Shown here piece after piece: positions 23,716-34,058 of a DNA stretch of 64,000 bases. The stretch lies in the NCBI GenBank assembly GCA_018384365.1, contig JAHAYX010000054.1, positions 62,001-126,000 on the forward strand, given 5' to 3'. Below the pieces are notes generated by a model. It had not been told where the DNA came from, did no database searches, and saw only the letters and a list, made by a program, of their open reading frames with translations. Origin of the DNA: Clostridiaceae bacterium. Lineage in GTDB: Bacteria; Bacillota; Clostridia; Oscillospirales; QAMX01. The position numbers were made by a program, and so were the translations under genes. Numbering within the stretch: the stretch's first letter is position 1; each line of letters opens with the position of its first letter.

Positions 23716-25716
23716 ATGCCGAAATTTGAGGTTGTGAGCAAATATGAGCCGGCGGGCGATCAGCCAAAGGCAATTGATGCACTGTCACTCGGTGTTGAGA
23801 TGGGGCTGGACGAGCAAACGCTGCTTGGCGTCACCGGTTCCGGTAAAACCTACACCATCGCAAAGGTGATCGAACGCGTCCAGCGTCCGAAGCTGGTGCT
23901 TGCGCACAACAAGACGCTGGCTGCGCAGCTTTGCTCCGAGTTCCGGGAACTTTTTCCGAACAACGCGGTGGAATACTTTGTGTCCTATTACGACTATTAC
24001 CAGCCGGAGGCCTACATCCCCTCTACCGATACCTATATAGAAAAGGATTCCTCCATCAATGATGAGATAGACCGGCTGCGCCATTCGGCAACCAGCGCGC
24101 TTTTCGAGCGCCGCGACGTGATTATCATTGCATCAGTCTCCTGTATTTATTCGCTCGGTGATCCGCAGGAATATACGACACTGGGGATTTCCATGCGGCC
24201 CGGCATGGCGTTTGGCCGGGATAATCTGTTAAAGCGCCTGACGGCAATCCAGTACGAGCGCAACGATATGAACTTTGTTCGTAATACCTTCCGCGTGCGC
24301 GGAGATACGGTGGAGATCTTCCCGTCCTATGCCACGCAGACCGCGCTGCGCGTGGAGTTCTTCGGAGATGAGATTGACCGCATCAGCGAAATCCATGTGC
24401 TGACCGGCCAGGTGGAGCGCCGCCTGAACCATGCGATTCTGTTCCCGGCTTCGCACTATGTTTCGTCCCCCGAGAAGCTCGAAGGGGCGATACAGGAGAT
24501 TCAGCGCGAACTGGAGGAGCGGGAACGCTGGTTCCGCGAAAACGATAAGTTGATCGAGGCGCAGCGCATCCACGAACGGACGATGTATGACTGTGAAATG
24601 CTCAGCGAGATCGGCTTCTGCTCCGGTATTGAGAATTACTCGCGCGTAATCTCCGGGCGCGAGCCGGGCAGCGCGCCTTATACGCTGCTCGATTACTTCC
24701 CAAAGGATTTCCTGCTTGTCGTGGACGAGTCGCACGTAACGCTGCCGCAGGTGCGCGGGATGTATGCCGGCGACCACGCGCGTAAGCAGTCGCTGATTGA
24801 TTATGGCTTCCGTCTGCCCAGCGCATTTGATAACCGCCCGCTCAATTTTGAGGAATTTGAGGAAAAAATCAATCAGGTGATCTATGTCAGCGCAACGCCC
24901 GGCGATTATGAACTGGAACGGTCCGGACAGGTTGTGGAGCAGGTGATCCGCCCGACGGGTCTTGTGGATCCGGAGGTGATTGTCCGGCCGGTTACGAATC
25001 AGGTGGACGATCTGATCGGCGAGCTGAATGCCTGCATCGCGCGCGGCAGCCGCGCACTGGTTACCACTCTGACGGTGAAAACCACCGAGGATTTGACGGC
25101 ATATCTGATGAATGTCGGCATCAAGGCGAAATATATCAACCACCAGATCGAAACGATCGAGCGCATGAAGCTGATCCGCGAACTGCGTATGGGTGAAGTC
25201 GACGTTCTCGTCGGTGTAAACCTGCTGCGAGAGGGTCTGGATATGCCGGAGGTTGATCTGGTGGCCATTCTGGACGCCGACCGCGAAGGCTTCCTGCGTT
25301 CGGGCCGCTCCATGATCCAGATTATCGGACGTGCAGCGCGAAATGCAAACGGCCGCGTGATTATGTATGCGGATACCATCACGGATTCCATGCGCTATGC
25401 GATTGACGAGACGAACCGCCGCCGCAAGCTCCAGATGGAGTATAACGAAGCGCACGGCATCACGCCGAAAACGATCGTCAAGGATGTGTATGACCTGATT
25501 GAAATCACGGCTTCCGATGACAAGGAGGAGCCGGAACGTCAGATGACCGGGCGCGAACGCACGGCGTTGATTGAAAAACTGCGCCGGAACATGAAGAACG
25601 CGGCAAAGATGCTGGAATTTGAATACGCTGCGCAGCTGCGCGACCGGATCGCGGAGTTGGAACGCGAAAACGTTTCCGTAAAAACCACGAGAGACAGGGA
25701 AAGGCAGAAATCATGA
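23716..25716 (+). CDS. uvrB: excinuclease ABC subunit B
   Basis: 666 residues, the normal length. Superfamily-2 helicase-like damage-verification subunit: Walker [11 protein letters not shown] near residue 40, the beta-hairpin text [31 protein letters not shown], helicase motif [11 protein letters not shown] and a C-terminal UVR domain (about 625-660) for UvrC contact. The start is preceded by GGGGAGG. Its stop overlaps the uvrA start in ATGA, the usual uvrB-uvrA coupling. Confidence 0.98.
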   Translation: MPKFEVVSKYEPAGDQPKAIDALSLGVEMGLDEQTLLGVTGSGKTYTIAKVIERVQRPKLVLAHNKTLAAQLCSEFRELFPNNAVEYFVSYYDYYQPEAYIPSTDTYIEKDSSINDEIDRLRHSATSALFERRDVIIIASVSCIYSLGDPQEYTTLGISMRPGMAFGRDNLLKRLTAIQYERNDMNFVRNTFRVRGDTVEIFPSYATQTALRVEFFGDEIDRISEIHVLTGQVERRLNHAILFPASHYVSSPEKLEGAIQEIQRELEERERWFRENDKLIEAQRIHERTMYDCEMLSEIGFCSGIENYSRVISGREPGSAPYTLLDYFPKDFLLVVDESHVTLPQVRGMYAGDHARKQSLIDYGFRLPSAFDNRPLNFEEFEEKINQVIYVSATPGDYELERSGQVVEQVIRPTGLVDPEVIVRPVTNQVDDLIGELNACIARGSRALVTTLTVKTTEDLTAYLMNVGIKAKYINHQIETIERMKLIRELRMGEVDVLVGVNLLREGLDMPEVDLVAILDADREGFLRSGRSMIQIIGRAARNANGRVIMYADTITDSMRYAIDETNRRRKLQMEYNEAHGITPKTIVKDVYDLIEITASDDKEEPERQMTGRERTALIEKLRRNMKNAAKMLEFEYAAQLRDRIAELERENVSVKTTRDRERQKS

Positions 25717-28532
25717 CGGAACATATTTATGTAAAAGGCGCGAGAGAGCATAATCTGAAAAATATCGACGTGGAGATCCCGCGCGATAAGCTCGTGGTAT
25801 TCACAGGGCTTTCCGGCTCCGGAAAGTCGAGCCTGGCGTTTGATACGATTTACGCCGAGGGCCAGCGCCGCTATGTGGAATCACTTTCCGCATACGCACG
25901 GCAGTTTCTGGGGCTGATGGAAAAGCCGGATGTGGATTATATTGAAGGACTGTCGCCCGCCATTTCTATTGACCAGAAAACAACCTCCAAAAACCCGCGC
26001 TCCACGGTGGGAACGGTGACGGAGATCTACGATTACCTGCGTTTGCTCTGGGCGCGCATCGGTGTGCCGCACTGCCCGAAGTGCGGCAAGGAAATCCGCC
26101 AGCAGAGCATAGATCAGATCATCGACCAGCTGCTCTCGCTGGGCGAGGGAACGCGCCTTTCCGTACTTGCTCCGGTTGTCCGCGCGCGAAAGGGCGAGCA
26201 TACGAAGATTTTTGAGGACGCACGACGCTCGGGTTATGTCCGTGCCCGCGTGGACGGCAATGTTTATGACCTTTCGGAAGAAATCAAGCTGGAAAAGAAC
26301 AAAAAACACTCCATTGAGATCGTTGTGGACCGTATCGTGATTCGCGACGACGCGCGTTCGCGTCTGACGGACTCCATCGAGGTGGCGGCAAAACTCTCCG
26401 GCGGACTGGTGATGGCGGATGTCGTGGACGGCGAGACGATCCTTTTTTCGCAGAGCTATGCCTGTCCGGACTGCGGCATTTCCATCGAAGAAATGTCGCC
26501 GCGCGCTTTTTCCTTCAACAATCCCTACGGCGCCTGTCCGACCTGTACGGGACTTGGTATGCAGCAGAAGATCGATCCGGATCTGATTATTTCCAAGCCG
26601 GAGCTCTCTATCAAAGATGGCGCCATCAAAGCGATCGGCTGGTCGATCAGCGACCCGGACAGCGGTGCTGCCTGTATGATCCGCGCCCTTTCGGAACGGT
26701 ATGGCTTCCCGCTGGACGTGCCTGTGCGCGATTTGCCGGAGGAAACCATCCGGCTGCTGCTTTATGGCAACAAAGGCGAAAAAATCGCCGTGAAATACCC
26801 GAACCTGAAACGGCCGATCATGCAGGCCTTTGAGGGCATTATTCCGAATCTCGAACGCCGCTACCAGTACACGGGAAGCGAGTCGATGAAAGCGGAATAT
26901 GAGGAGTATATGAGCGAAATCCCCTGCCCGGACTGCGGCGGAAAGCGTTTGAAAAAAGAAGTACTGGCCGTTACGGTTGGCGGCAAGAATATTTACGAAT
27001 ACTGCACTATGCCCATCACGGAGGCAAAGGAGTTTGTCGAAAATCTGACGCTGACGCCCAAGGAAGAAATGATTGCGCACCGCATTATCAAGGAAATTCG
27101 GGAGCGTTTGGGCTTTTTGCAGAGCGTCGGCCTGGAATACCTGACGTTGTCGCGCTCCGCGGGAAGTTTGTCGGGCGGTGAAAGCCAGCGTATCCGGCTT
27201 GCCACGCAGATTGGTTCGTCCCTGATGGGGGTGCTGTATATTCTGGACGAGCCGTCCATTGGTCTGCACCAGCGGGACAATCAGAAACTGCTTGCCACGC
27301 TGAAACGTCTGCGTGATATCGGCAATACGCTGGTCGTGGTTGAACACGATGAGGATACCATGTATGCCGCGGACTATATCGTGGACATCGGCCCGGGCGC
27401 GGGCGTACACGGCGGCGAGGTGGTGTGCACCGGCACGGTGGAGGATATCAAAGCGTGCCCGAACTCGCTGACGGGTCTTTATCTGAGCGGCCAGCGCCAT
27501 ATCGATCTGCCGGAAAAACGCCGCGAGGGCAACGGCCACAGCATCGTGATCCGCGGCGCGAGGGAAAATAACCTCAAGGACATTGATGCGGAGATCAAAT
27601 TGGGGACACTGACCTGCGTGACCGGCGTTTCCGGCTCCGGAAAATCGTCGCTGATTAACGAAATCCTGTATAAAAGTCTTGCCTACGAGCTCAACGGCGC
27701 ACGACAGCATCCCGGAAAGCATGACCGCATCGAGGGAATCGAGCATCTGGACAAAATCATCAATATTGATCAGTCGCCGATCGGACGTACGCCGCGTTCG
27801 AATCCTGCAACCTACACGGGCGTGTTCGGTGACATTCGAGAGCTCTTTGCGCGCACGCAGGACGCAAAAATGCGCGGGTATGGCCCGGGACGCTTTTCGT
27901 TCAATGTGCGCGGCGGACGCTGTGAATCCTGCTCCGGCGATGGCCTTTTGAAGATTGAAATGCACTTCCTGCCGGATATTTACGTGCCCTGTGATGTCTG
28001 CCACGGCATGCGCTATAACCGGGAAACGCTGGAAGTACGCTATAAGGATAAAAATATTTACGAAGTGCTGGACATGACGGTGGATGAGGCACTGCCGTTT
28101 TTTGAAAATGTGCCAAAAATTTACCGCAAGATCAAAACACTCGCGGAGGTTGGCCTGGGCTATATCAAGCTGGGTCAGCCCTCCACAACGCTTTCCGGCG
28201 GTGAAGCGCAGCGCGTGAAACTGGCGACAGAGCTGTCGCGCCGCGCAACGGGGCGCACGATTTATGTGCTGGACGAGCCGACGACCGGCCTGCACGTCGC
28301 GGATGTGCATAAGCTGATTGATGTGCTCAATGCGCTTGTGGATGCGGGGAATACGGTGGTCGTGATCGAGCACAATATGGAAGTCATCAAGATTGCGGAC
28401 CGTATCATCGATCTGGGCCCGGAGGGCGGAAACCGCGGCGGCACGATTGTGGCCTGCGGTACGCCGGAAGAGGTCGCAGCCTGCGAGGCATCGTATACGG
28501 GACAGTTCTTAAAGCCCTTTTTAAAACGATAA
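25713..28532 (+). CDS. uvrA: excinuclease ABC subunit A
   Basis: 939 residues, full length. Two ABC ATPase modules: Walker [11 protein letters not shown] and [10 protein letters not shown], with signatures LSGGESQRI and LSGGEAQRV. Zinc modules are visible as CPKCGKE...CPDCG and CESCSGDG...CDVCHG. UvrA dimers find DNA damage and load UvrB. The ATG overlaps the uvrB stop; two chromate-transporter genes follow after 13 bases, probably on the same mRNA. Confidence 0.98.
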   Translation: MTEHIYVKGAREHNLKNIDVEIPRDKLVVFTGLSGSGKSSLAFDTIYAEGQRRYVESLSAYARQFLGLMEKPDVDYIEGLSPAISIDQKTTSKNPRSTVGTVTEIYDYLRLLWARIGVPHCPKCGKEIRQQSIDQIIDQLLSLGEGTRLSVLAPVVRARKGEHTKIFEDARRSGYVRARVDGNVYDLSEEIKLEKNKKHSIEIVVDRIVIRDDARSRLTDSIEVAAKLSGGLVMADVVDGETILFSQSYACPDCGISIEEMSPRAFSFNNPYGACPTCTGLGMQQKIDPDLIISKPELSIKDGAIKAIGWSISDPDSGAACMIRALSERYGFPLDVPVRDLPEETIRLLLYGNKGEKIAVKYPNLKRPIMQAFEGIIPNLERRYQYTGSESMKAEYEEYMSEIPCPDCGGKRLKKEVLAVTVGGKNIYEYCTMPITEAKEFVENLTLTPKEEMIAHRIIKEIRERLGFLQSVGLEYLTLSRSAGSLSGGESQRIRLATQIGSSLMGVLYILDEPSIGLHQRDNQKLLATLKRLRDIGNTLVVVEHDEDTMYAADYIVDIGPGAGVHGGEVVCTGTVEDIKACPNSLTGLYLSGQRHIDLPEKRREGNGHSIVIRGARENNLKDIDAEIKLGTLTCVTGVSGSGKSSLINEILYKSLAYELNGARQHPGKHDRIEGIEHLDKIINIDQSPIGRTPRSNPATYTGVFGDIRELFARTQDAKMRGYGPGRFSFNVRGGRCESCSGDGLLKIEMHFLPDIYVPCDVCHGMRYNRETLEVRYKDKNIYEVLDMTVDEALPFFENVPKIYRKIKTLAEVGLGYIKLGQPSTTLSGGEAQRVKLATELSRRATGRTIYVLDEPTTGLHVADVHKLIDVLNALVDAGNTVVVIEHNMEVIKIADRIIDLGPEGGNRGGTIVACGTPEEVAACEASYTGQFLKPFLKR

Positions 28533-28545
28533 CGCCGGAGGTTTT

Positions 28546-29094
28546 ATGAAAAACGAGTATCTGGATATGTTTTGCACGTTTGCCCGCATTGGCGGGCTGA
28601 CGTTTGGCGGCGGTTATGCGATGCTGCCGATCCTGCAGCGCGAAGTGGTGGAAAAACGCGGCTGGGCCACGGAAAACGAACTCTCCGATTACTATGCAAT
28701 CGGCCAGTGTACTCCGGGCATTATCGCCGTCAATGTAGCAACCTTTATCGGAAACAAGCGCAAGGGAATTCTGGGCGGCATCACGGCCACGCTGGGCGTG
28801 GTTTTCCCGTCGCTGGTCATCATCACACTGATTGCGGCGTTTTTGCAGAATTTTGCGGATCTGGAGATCGTCAAGCATGCCTTCGCCGGTGTGCGCGTCG
28901 GCGTTTGTGTGCTGGTATTCAACGCAGTGGTGAAGCTGTGGAAGAAAGCCGTGATCGACATTCCGGCGTTTGTGATTTTTGCGATCGTGCTGCTTTTGAT
29001 GGTGTTCCTGGATATTTCCCCGGTTCTGCTCGTTATCGGCGCCGGAATTGCCGGTGTGATCGTGCAGGGAACCAGAAAGGCGGTGCGTAAATGA
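28546..29094 (+). CDS. chromate transporter family, N-type half
   Basis: 182 residues: a single CHR domain with the motif GGLTFGGGYAMLP at the N-terminus and five or six membrane helices. Short-chain CHR proteins occur as tandem pairs that form a heterodimer equivalent to long ChrA. They export chromate or, in many anaerobes, probably another oxyanion such as sulfate. Linked to uvrA (13-base gap) and overlapping the next half by 4 bases (ATGA). Confidence 0.9.
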   Translation: MKNEYLDMFCTFARIGGLTFGGGYAMLPILQREVVEKRGWATENELSDYYAIGQCTPGIIAVNVATFIGNKRKGILGGITATLGVVFPSLVIITLIAAFLQNFADLEIVKHAFAGVRVGVCVLVFNAVVKLWKKAVIDIPAFVIFAIVLLLMVFLDISPVLLVIGAGIAGVIVQGTRKAVRK

Positions 29095-29654
29095 TTTATC
29101 TGCAGCTTTTCTATGAGTTTTTCAAAACGGGCCTTTTTGCCGTGGGCGGCGGACTGGCAACGCTGCCGTTTTTGTATAATCTCTCGGACAAAACCGGCTG
29201 GTTTACGTATGAGCAGCTGGCGGACATGGTGGCAATCTCCGAGTCCACCCCCGGACCGATCGGCGTCAACATGGCAACCTATGTGGGATTTGAAACGGCG
29301 GGGATTCTGGGCGCCGTGGTTGCAACACTGGGACTGATCGCACCGGCGATTGTCATTATTGTGATTGTCGCGGGATTTTTAAAGAAATTCCAGGATAATC
29401 AGTATGTGCAGAACGTTTTCTATGGCCTTCGTCCTGCTTCGGTCGGTCTGATTGCGGCGGCTTTCGTGTCTGTGCTGACGATGTCTGTGATCCGGGTGGA
29501 TCTTTTTCGGGCCTCGGGTGTGTGGACGGACCTGTTCAGCATCAAGGCGATCCTGTTGGCGGCCGTGGTGTATGTGTTGACCAACAAAACCAAATGGCAC
29601 CCGGCATTTTTCCTGCTGGGTTCGGCGATTGTCGGCGTGATCTTCAAGTTTTAG
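29091..29654 (+). CDS. chromate transporter family, C-type half
   Basis: 187 residues: the partner CHR domain, with FKTGLFAVGGGLATLPF at the start and ESTPGPIGVNMATYVG in the second segment. Translationally coupled to the upstream half. Placement behind uvrBA makes a link between oxyanion efflux and DNA-damage tolerance conceivable, but simple read-through is as likely. Confidence 0.9.
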   Translation: MIYLQLFYEFFKTGLFAVGGGLATLPFLYNLSDKTGWFTYEQLADMVAISESTPGPIGVNMATYVGFETAGILGAVVATLGLIAPAIVIIVIVAGFLKKFQDNQYVQNVFYGLRPASVGLIAAAFVSVLTMSVIRVDLFRASGVWTDLFSIKAILLAAVVYVLTNKTKWHPAFFLLGSAIVGVIFKF

Positions 29655-29689
29655 GGAAAAACGGCGCGCAGCGCCTGATAGAAACGGAA

Positions 29690-29738
29690 AAAAGCACCGC
29701 AGGCCGGGAAGCCGCGCTTCCTGTCTTGCGGTGCTTTT
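29690..29738. terminator. bidirectional terminator
   Basis: AAAAGCACCGCA (29690-29701) pairs with TGCGGTGCTTTT (29727-29738); an inner GGAAGC/GCTTCC stem fills the loop. Confidence 0.85.
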
Positions 29739-29752
29739 GCTTATTTGGATTT

Positions 29753-30538
29753 TCAGCGAATGGACGCGGTAATGCCGGAGAGATCGTCAAAAACGTAGTC
29801 CGGTTTGACCGCGGATTTTGCAAGATCTTCGGTTGTGGACTCTCCTGAGAGAACCAGAATGCTTGTGATACCGGCATTGACGCCCACGGCAATATCCGTA
29901 TAGAGCCGGTCGCCCACCATGGCGATGTCCTCATGCCGCAGACCGTATTTTTCGCACAGCGCGTCGATGATTCCGCGGTTCGGTTTTCCGACAATGTAAT
30001 CCGGCCTGCGCCCGGTGGACGCTTCGACCAGCGCGAGCATGGAGCCGACGTCGGGAATGAAGCCGCCGTCCGTCGGGCAGTTAAAATCCGGATGTGTGGC
30101 GATAAACGGCGTGCCGTAACGCACAAAATCGCAGAGCTTCCGAAGTTTCTCATAGGTCAGATCGGTATCAAAGCCCAATACGGCGTAATCAATGTCCTGA
30201 TCCGTCAGGACGAAGCCTGCCTCCCGGAATTCTTCCTCCAGCGAGGGCGTGCCAAGCAGGTAAATCCGCGCGCCCGGCTTTTGCTTGTTCAAATAAATGG
30301 TCGTGGCCTCACCGGAAGTGAAAACGCCGTCCGGTTCCACGGGAATCCCCATTTTTTCAAGATGCGCAAGATAGGCATAGCGGTTTCTGGTGCAGTTGTT
30401 CGTCAGAAAAATATAGTGCTTTCCCTGCTCCTTCAAAAGCGAGAGAAAGGGAAGCGTGCAGTCAAAGACGCGGTCCCCCAGGTAAATGGTGCCGTCCATG
30501 TCGAGCAAAAAAAGCGAGATATCGCGTAAATCTTTCAT
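29753..30538 (-). CDS. HAD-IIA family phosphatase (NagD-like)
   Basis: 261 residues. HAD motif I is LLDMDGTIYLG, motif II FLTNNCTRN, and motif III/IV is VGDRLYTDIAVGVNAGI. A large C2-type cap lies between motifs II and III, as in NagD and p-nitrophenyl phosphatases. It dephosphorylates small metabolites such as nucleotides or sugar phosphates. It lies 54 bases behind the AI-2E transporter gene on the same strand. GGAGG before the ATG. Confidence 0.9.
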   Translation of the reverse strand: MKDLRDISLFLLDMDGTIYLGDRVFDCTLPFLSLLKEQGKHYIFLTNNCTRNRYAYLAHLEKMGIPVEPDGVFTSGEATTIYLNKQKPGARIYLLGTPSLEEEFREAGFVLTDQDIDYAVLGFDTDLTYEKLRKLCDFVRYGTPFIATHPDFNCPTDGGFIPDVGSMLALVEASTGRRPDYIVGKPNRGIIDALCEKYGLRHEDIAMVGDRLYTDIAVGVNAGITSILVLSGESTTEDLAKSAVKPDYVFDDLSGITASIR

Positions 30539-30592
30539 GAAATCCTCCGTATAGTTTGTCCGTATCGATTGTACCGTAAGGCGCAGGCGGTG

Positions 30593-31633
30593 TCAAGTGC
30601 GCGTGCGCAGATAACTGCCGAGCAGACGATAGGCCACGGCGGCACAGGGAACGGCGAGAAAGGCGCCGGCTGTACCCAAAATGCGTGCGCCAAGCAGGAC
30701 GGACAGCATTGTCCAGACGGCGGGAAGTCCAACGCTTGTGCCGACAATACGCGGGGAAATCAGATTGTTATCCAGCTGCTGCAGCGCCAGGATAAAGACG
30801 GCAAACCAGACGGCTTTGACCGGGTCGATGACCACCAGCAGCAGGACACAGGGAACGACCCCCAGAAGCGGGCCAAGGAAAGGAATCAGATTGCTGACGC
30901 CGGAGATGAGGGAAAGCAGCGGCGCATAGGGAATACCCGAAAGCAGGAGCCCGACAAGACAAAGCACGGTTAAAATGGCGGATTCGATCACGCGGCCGCT
31001 GATATACCGGGAAAAGATTTCGTTTGATGTACCGAAAAGGGTGCGCAGCTGCTGATATACTTTTGCAGGAAGGCAGGCGGAAAACAGTTTTCTGCACTGC
31101 GAAAGAATGAGGCTTTTGCAGCAAAGCAAGTAGATAAAAGAGACGAGGGCTGTGAAAATATCGGACACGGAGGCGGCAACTGCGCCGCCCATATGCCGCG
31201 TCAGGCGCCAGGCTTCGGAGAGCAGTCCGTTTCCCGCAGCTTTCAGCTGCTCCAGGAAAGCGGCGCCCTGCTGCGACACAAAACGGCGCACTGCATCCGG
31301 GATGGGGAGGCGATCGAGGGAGGAAATCAGCGCTGCCCAGTATCCGGGCAGACGCGCAGAGAGCAGTCCGGCGCTTTCGGTAATCCGGGGAACGAGGAGC
31401 GCCGCAAAGAGAAAGGTAAACGATAAAGTGCCGAGCAGCGCAGCGGATACGGCAAGCGCACGCCGCAGCTGTACGCGGCGGACGCCGGAAAACAGTCGTT
31501 CACAGCAGCGCGTAGGCATATCCAGAATGTAGGCAATAGCGGCTCCTGCCAGAAAGGGGGCAAATGTCCTGCGAAAGGCAATCAGTACGGCCAAGAATAC
31601 GGCCGCCGGTACGAGATATCTGCGTTTTGACAT
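30593..31633 (-). CDS. AI-2E family transporter (PerM-like)
   Basis: 346 residues with about eight membrane helices: two N-terminal ones, a long extracytoplasmic/amphipathic region (about 90-150), then the C-terminal bundle with the family text LIPFLGPLLGVVPCVLLL and NLISPRIVGTSVGL. Members are reported as AI-2 exporters or Na+/H+ antiporters; the role here is unknown. GGGGAGG precedes the ATG. Divergent from rmuC with only 80 bases between the two starts. Confidence 0.88.
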   Translation of the reverse strand: MSKRRYLVPAAVFLAVLIAFRRTFAPFLAGAAIAYILDMPTRCCERLFSGVRRVQLRRALAVSAALLGTLSFTFLFAALLVPRITESAGLLSARLPGYWAALISSLDRLPIPDAVRRFVSQQGAAFLEQLKAAGNGLLSEAWRLTRHMGGAVAASVSDIFTALVSFIYLLCCKSLILSQCRKLFSACLPAKVYQQLRTLFGTSNEIFSRYISGRVIESAILTVLCLVGLLLSGIPYAPLLSLISGVSNLIPFLGPLLGVVPCVLLLVVIDPVKAVWFAVFILALQQLDNNLISPRIVGTSVGLPAVWTMLSVLLGARILGTAGAFLAVPCAAVAYRLLGSYLRTRT

Positions 31634-31668
31634 GCTTCCTCCCCAATAGACGGAATTTCCTTCCCCGC

Positions 31669-31697
31669 TTGCATAAAACTTTTGAATACGGTATACT
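31669..31697 (+). promoter_or_regulatory. promoter of rmuC, very close to its start codon
   Basis: TTGCAT (31669-31674), 17-base spacer, TATACT (31692-31697). Transcription would start at about 31704, within 10 bases of the ATG at 31714 and next to an in-frame GTG at 31705. Confidence 0.6.
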
Positions 31698-31713
31698 GGT
31701 TCGGGTGATTAAT

Positions 31714-33072
31714 ATGACAACAGCAACATTTCTATGTTCCATTCTGGCTCTGGTTCTTTCGGCGGCCGCATTTTTTGTGCTGCTTGGCCTGCGAAAAATG
31801 CTGCAGCATGCGCAGGAAAGACCGGAGGAAAAGCCCCTGGACGCCGGGGATCTTGCCAGGCTGCAGGACGCAGTCATGCAGGAAATCAGGCAGACCGGCC
31901 ATGAAAATGTGAATCTGACGCAGACCAACATCAAAATGCTGGGCGATGCGTTTATCAGTGCATCGGACCGCACACAGGCTGTGCAGGATAAGCGGCTTAC
32001 GGAGCTGACGGATCAGTTCTCCCGCCAGAGCGAACAGCTGCGAAAATCGCTCGGCGAGAGCATTGCGCAGTTTGACGAGCGTTTTGCTGCGTTTTCGCTT
32101 CAGAATGCACAGGCTCTGGCGGAGATCCGCGCGGGCGTGGAGCGCAGCATCAAGGCACTACAGGAGGATAACGCAAAGCAGCTCGACCGTATGCGTGAAA
32201 CGGTGGACGAAAAGCTGCAGAAAACGCTGGATGAGCGCCTGAATCAGAGCTTTGCGGTCGTGAGCGAACGGCTGGAGCAGGTTTATAAGGGCCTGGGCGA
32301 GATGCAGACGCTGGCCTCCGGTGTGGGTGATCTGAAAAAAGTTCTTTCCAATGTCAAAACGCGCGGTATTTTCGGCGAAATTCAGCTTGGCGCGATTTTA
32401 GAAGAAATTCTGGCGCCGGAGCAGTATGAAACAAACGTGGTCACCAAAAAAGGTACGGCCAACCCGGTTGAATATGCGATTAAGCTGCCGGGCAACGACG
32501 GCGAATCGGTCTATCTGCCGATTGACGCCAAATTCCCGGCTGATGCCTATACGCGCGTGCGAGATGCTTACGACGCGGGAGATCCGGCAGAGCTCGCCGC
32601 GGCCAAAAAGACGCTGGAGGCGGCGGTCAAGTCTTTTGCCCGCGATATACGGGATAAGTATATCAGCCCGCCTGCAACAACGGAGTTTGGCATCATGTTC
32701 CTGCCCTTTGAGGGGCTGTATGCCGAAGTGGTTTCCTGCGGACTCGTGGAGGTCTTGCAGCGCGATTATAAGGTGAGCATTGCCGGGCCGACGACCATGG
32801 CGGCATTGCTCAACAGCCTGCAGATGGGTTTCCGCACACTTGCCATTCAAAAGCGCTCCGGCGAGGTCTGGAAGGTGCTTGGCGCGGTCAAAACGGAATT
32901 TGACCGCTTTGGCGACGTCCTGGAAGCCACACAGAAACGGCTGGAGCAGACCAGTACGGAGCTGGACAAGCTCGTCGGCGTGCGTACCCGACAGATCCGC
33001 TCCAAGCTGCGCGGTGTAACGGCTATGCCGGAGGGCGAGGCTGCCGCACTGCTCGGCGATGCGGAGGAATAA
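31714..33072 (+). CDS. rmuC: DNA recombination protein RmuC
   Basis: 452 residues. One N-terminal membrane helix (about 4-24), a long coiled coil (about 30-190) rich in Gln/Glu/Arg, then the RmuC nuclease-like domain: GIFGEIQLGAILEEIL, the PIDAKFP motif with the Asp/Lys of a PD-(D/E)xK fold, and IMFLPFEGLYAEV. RmuC limits inversions between short repeats. Start chosen at the ATG; the mRNA would have almost no leader, and an in-frame GTG 9 bases upstream is an alternative. Confidence 0.9.
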   Translation: MTTATFLCSILALVLSAAAFFVLLGLRKMLQHAQERPEEKPLDAGDLARLQDAVMQEIRQTGHENVNLTQTNIKMLGDAFISASDRTQAVQDKRLTELTDQFSRQSEQLRKSLGESIAQFDERFAAFSLQNAQALAEIRAGVERSIKALQEDNAKQLDRMRETVDEKLQKTLDERLNQSFAVVSERLEQVYKGLGEMQTLASGVGDLKKVLSNVKTRGIFGEIQLGAILEEILAPEQYETNVVTKKGTANPVEYAIKLPGNDGESVYLPIDAKFPADAYTRVRDAYDAGDPAELAAAKKTLEAAVKSFARDIRDKYISPPATTEFGIMFLPFEGLYAEVVSCGLVEVLQRDYKVSIAGPTTMAALLNSLQMGFRTLAIQKRSGEVWKVLGAVKTEFDRFGDVLEATQKRLEQTSTELDKLVGVRTRQIRSKLRGVTAMPEGEAAALLGDAEE

Positions 33073-33101
33073 GCGCTTTGTCTGGGTAAAATCACGGATG
33101 A

Positions 33102-33138
33102 AAGAAGGACGGAGAAACATCCCGTCCTTCTTTTTTTC
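33102..33138 (+). terminator. terminator of rmuC
   Basis: AAGAAGGACGG pairs with CCGTCCTTCTT across a 9-base loop, followed by further Ts. Confidence 0.85.
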
Positions 33139-33211
33139 GCGGGGAAGAAAGCGGAAAGTCTGCCCCGGAAAAACTGTCTGAAACTGCCGAGCGTATTTAA
33201 CATTTCGTACA

Positions 33212-33240
33212 TTGACGCTGTCCTGCGGCCTCGGTATAAT
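33212..33240 (+). promoter_or_regulatory. promoter of the coiled-coil ABC transporter
   Basis: TTGACG (33212-33217), 17-base spacer, TATAAT (33235-33240), 110 bases before the ATPase gene. Confidence 0.75.
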
Positions 33241-33350
33241 TTCTGTATAAGGATGATTGCCGTGTTCTGTCTGCGGGGGTCTATCTGCTTTTTTCGGAGT
33301 AAAAGGAACGTATTGCAGCAGACAGAAACTGCCCTGGAGGATTTTTTGAG

Positions 33351-34055
33351 ATGAGTGCATTTGTAGAATTCCATGAGGTGGGAAAAACTTACCGGATGGG
33401 CGAAGTGAAGATTGAAGCGCTTCATGATGTCAGCTTTGAAATAGAGCAGGGGGAAATCTGTGTGATCGTGGGCCCGTCCGGCGCGGGCAAAACGACGCTG
33501 CTCAATATTCTGGGCGGTATGGATACTCTGACGACGGGCCATGTGCTGCTGGATGGAAAAGAAATCTCCCGTTATGACAAGCGCCAGCTCACGTCCTACC
33601 GGCGGCATGAAATCGGCTTCGTTTTTCAGTTTTATAACCTTGTACAGAACCTCACGGCGCTGGAAAATGTGGAATTGGCATCGCAGATTTGCCGGGACCC
33701 GCTTGACGCAATGGAAGTACTCAAACGCGTGGGCCTGGAGCACCGCGCCGCAAACTTTCCTGCGCAGCTTTCCGGCGGCGAACAGCAGCGCGTTGCCATC
33801 GCGCGCGCACTGGCCAAGAACCCAAAACTTCTGCTGTGCGATGAACCGACCGGCGCTTTGGACTATGTAACCGGCAAAGCCATTTTGAAGCTGCTGCAGG
33901 ATACCTCCCGTCAGACCGGGATGACGGTTGTGATTATTACGCATAACCAGGCGATTACGGCGATGGCTGACCGGATCATTTCCGTGAAAAACGGCACGGT
34001 GGCCGATATGCGCAAAAACGAGCACGCAACGCCTGTGGAACTGATCGAATGGTGA
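33351..34055 (+). CDS. ABC transporter ATP-binding protein (MacB/LolD type)
   Basis: 234 residues. Walker [11 protein letters not shown]-loop region [18 protein letters not shown], signature LSGGEQQRV, Walker [13 protein letters not shown], and H-loop VIITHNQ. This is the type-VII (mechanotransmission) class that works with FtsX-like permeases rather than classic importers. It precedes the giant permease gene by 3 bases. Confidence 0.95.
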   Translation: MSAFVEFHEVGKTYRMGEVKIEALHDVSFEIEQGEICVIVGPSGAGKTTLLNILGGMDTLTTGHVLLDGKEISRYDKRQLTSYRRHEIGFVFQFYNLVQNLTALENVELASQICRDPLDAMEVLKRVGLEHRAANFPAQLSGGEQQRVAIARALAKNPKLLLCDEPTGALDYVTGKAILKLLQDTSRQTGMTVVIITHNQAITAMADRIISVKNGTVADMRKNEHATPVELIEW

Positions 34056-34058
34056 CGT

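Noticed and set aside
25881..28373. 830-codon open frame on the minus strand, opposite uvrA
   Set aside because: It is a mirror of uvrA codon usage. Its translation has no recognisable domain and uvrA is complete on the other strand.
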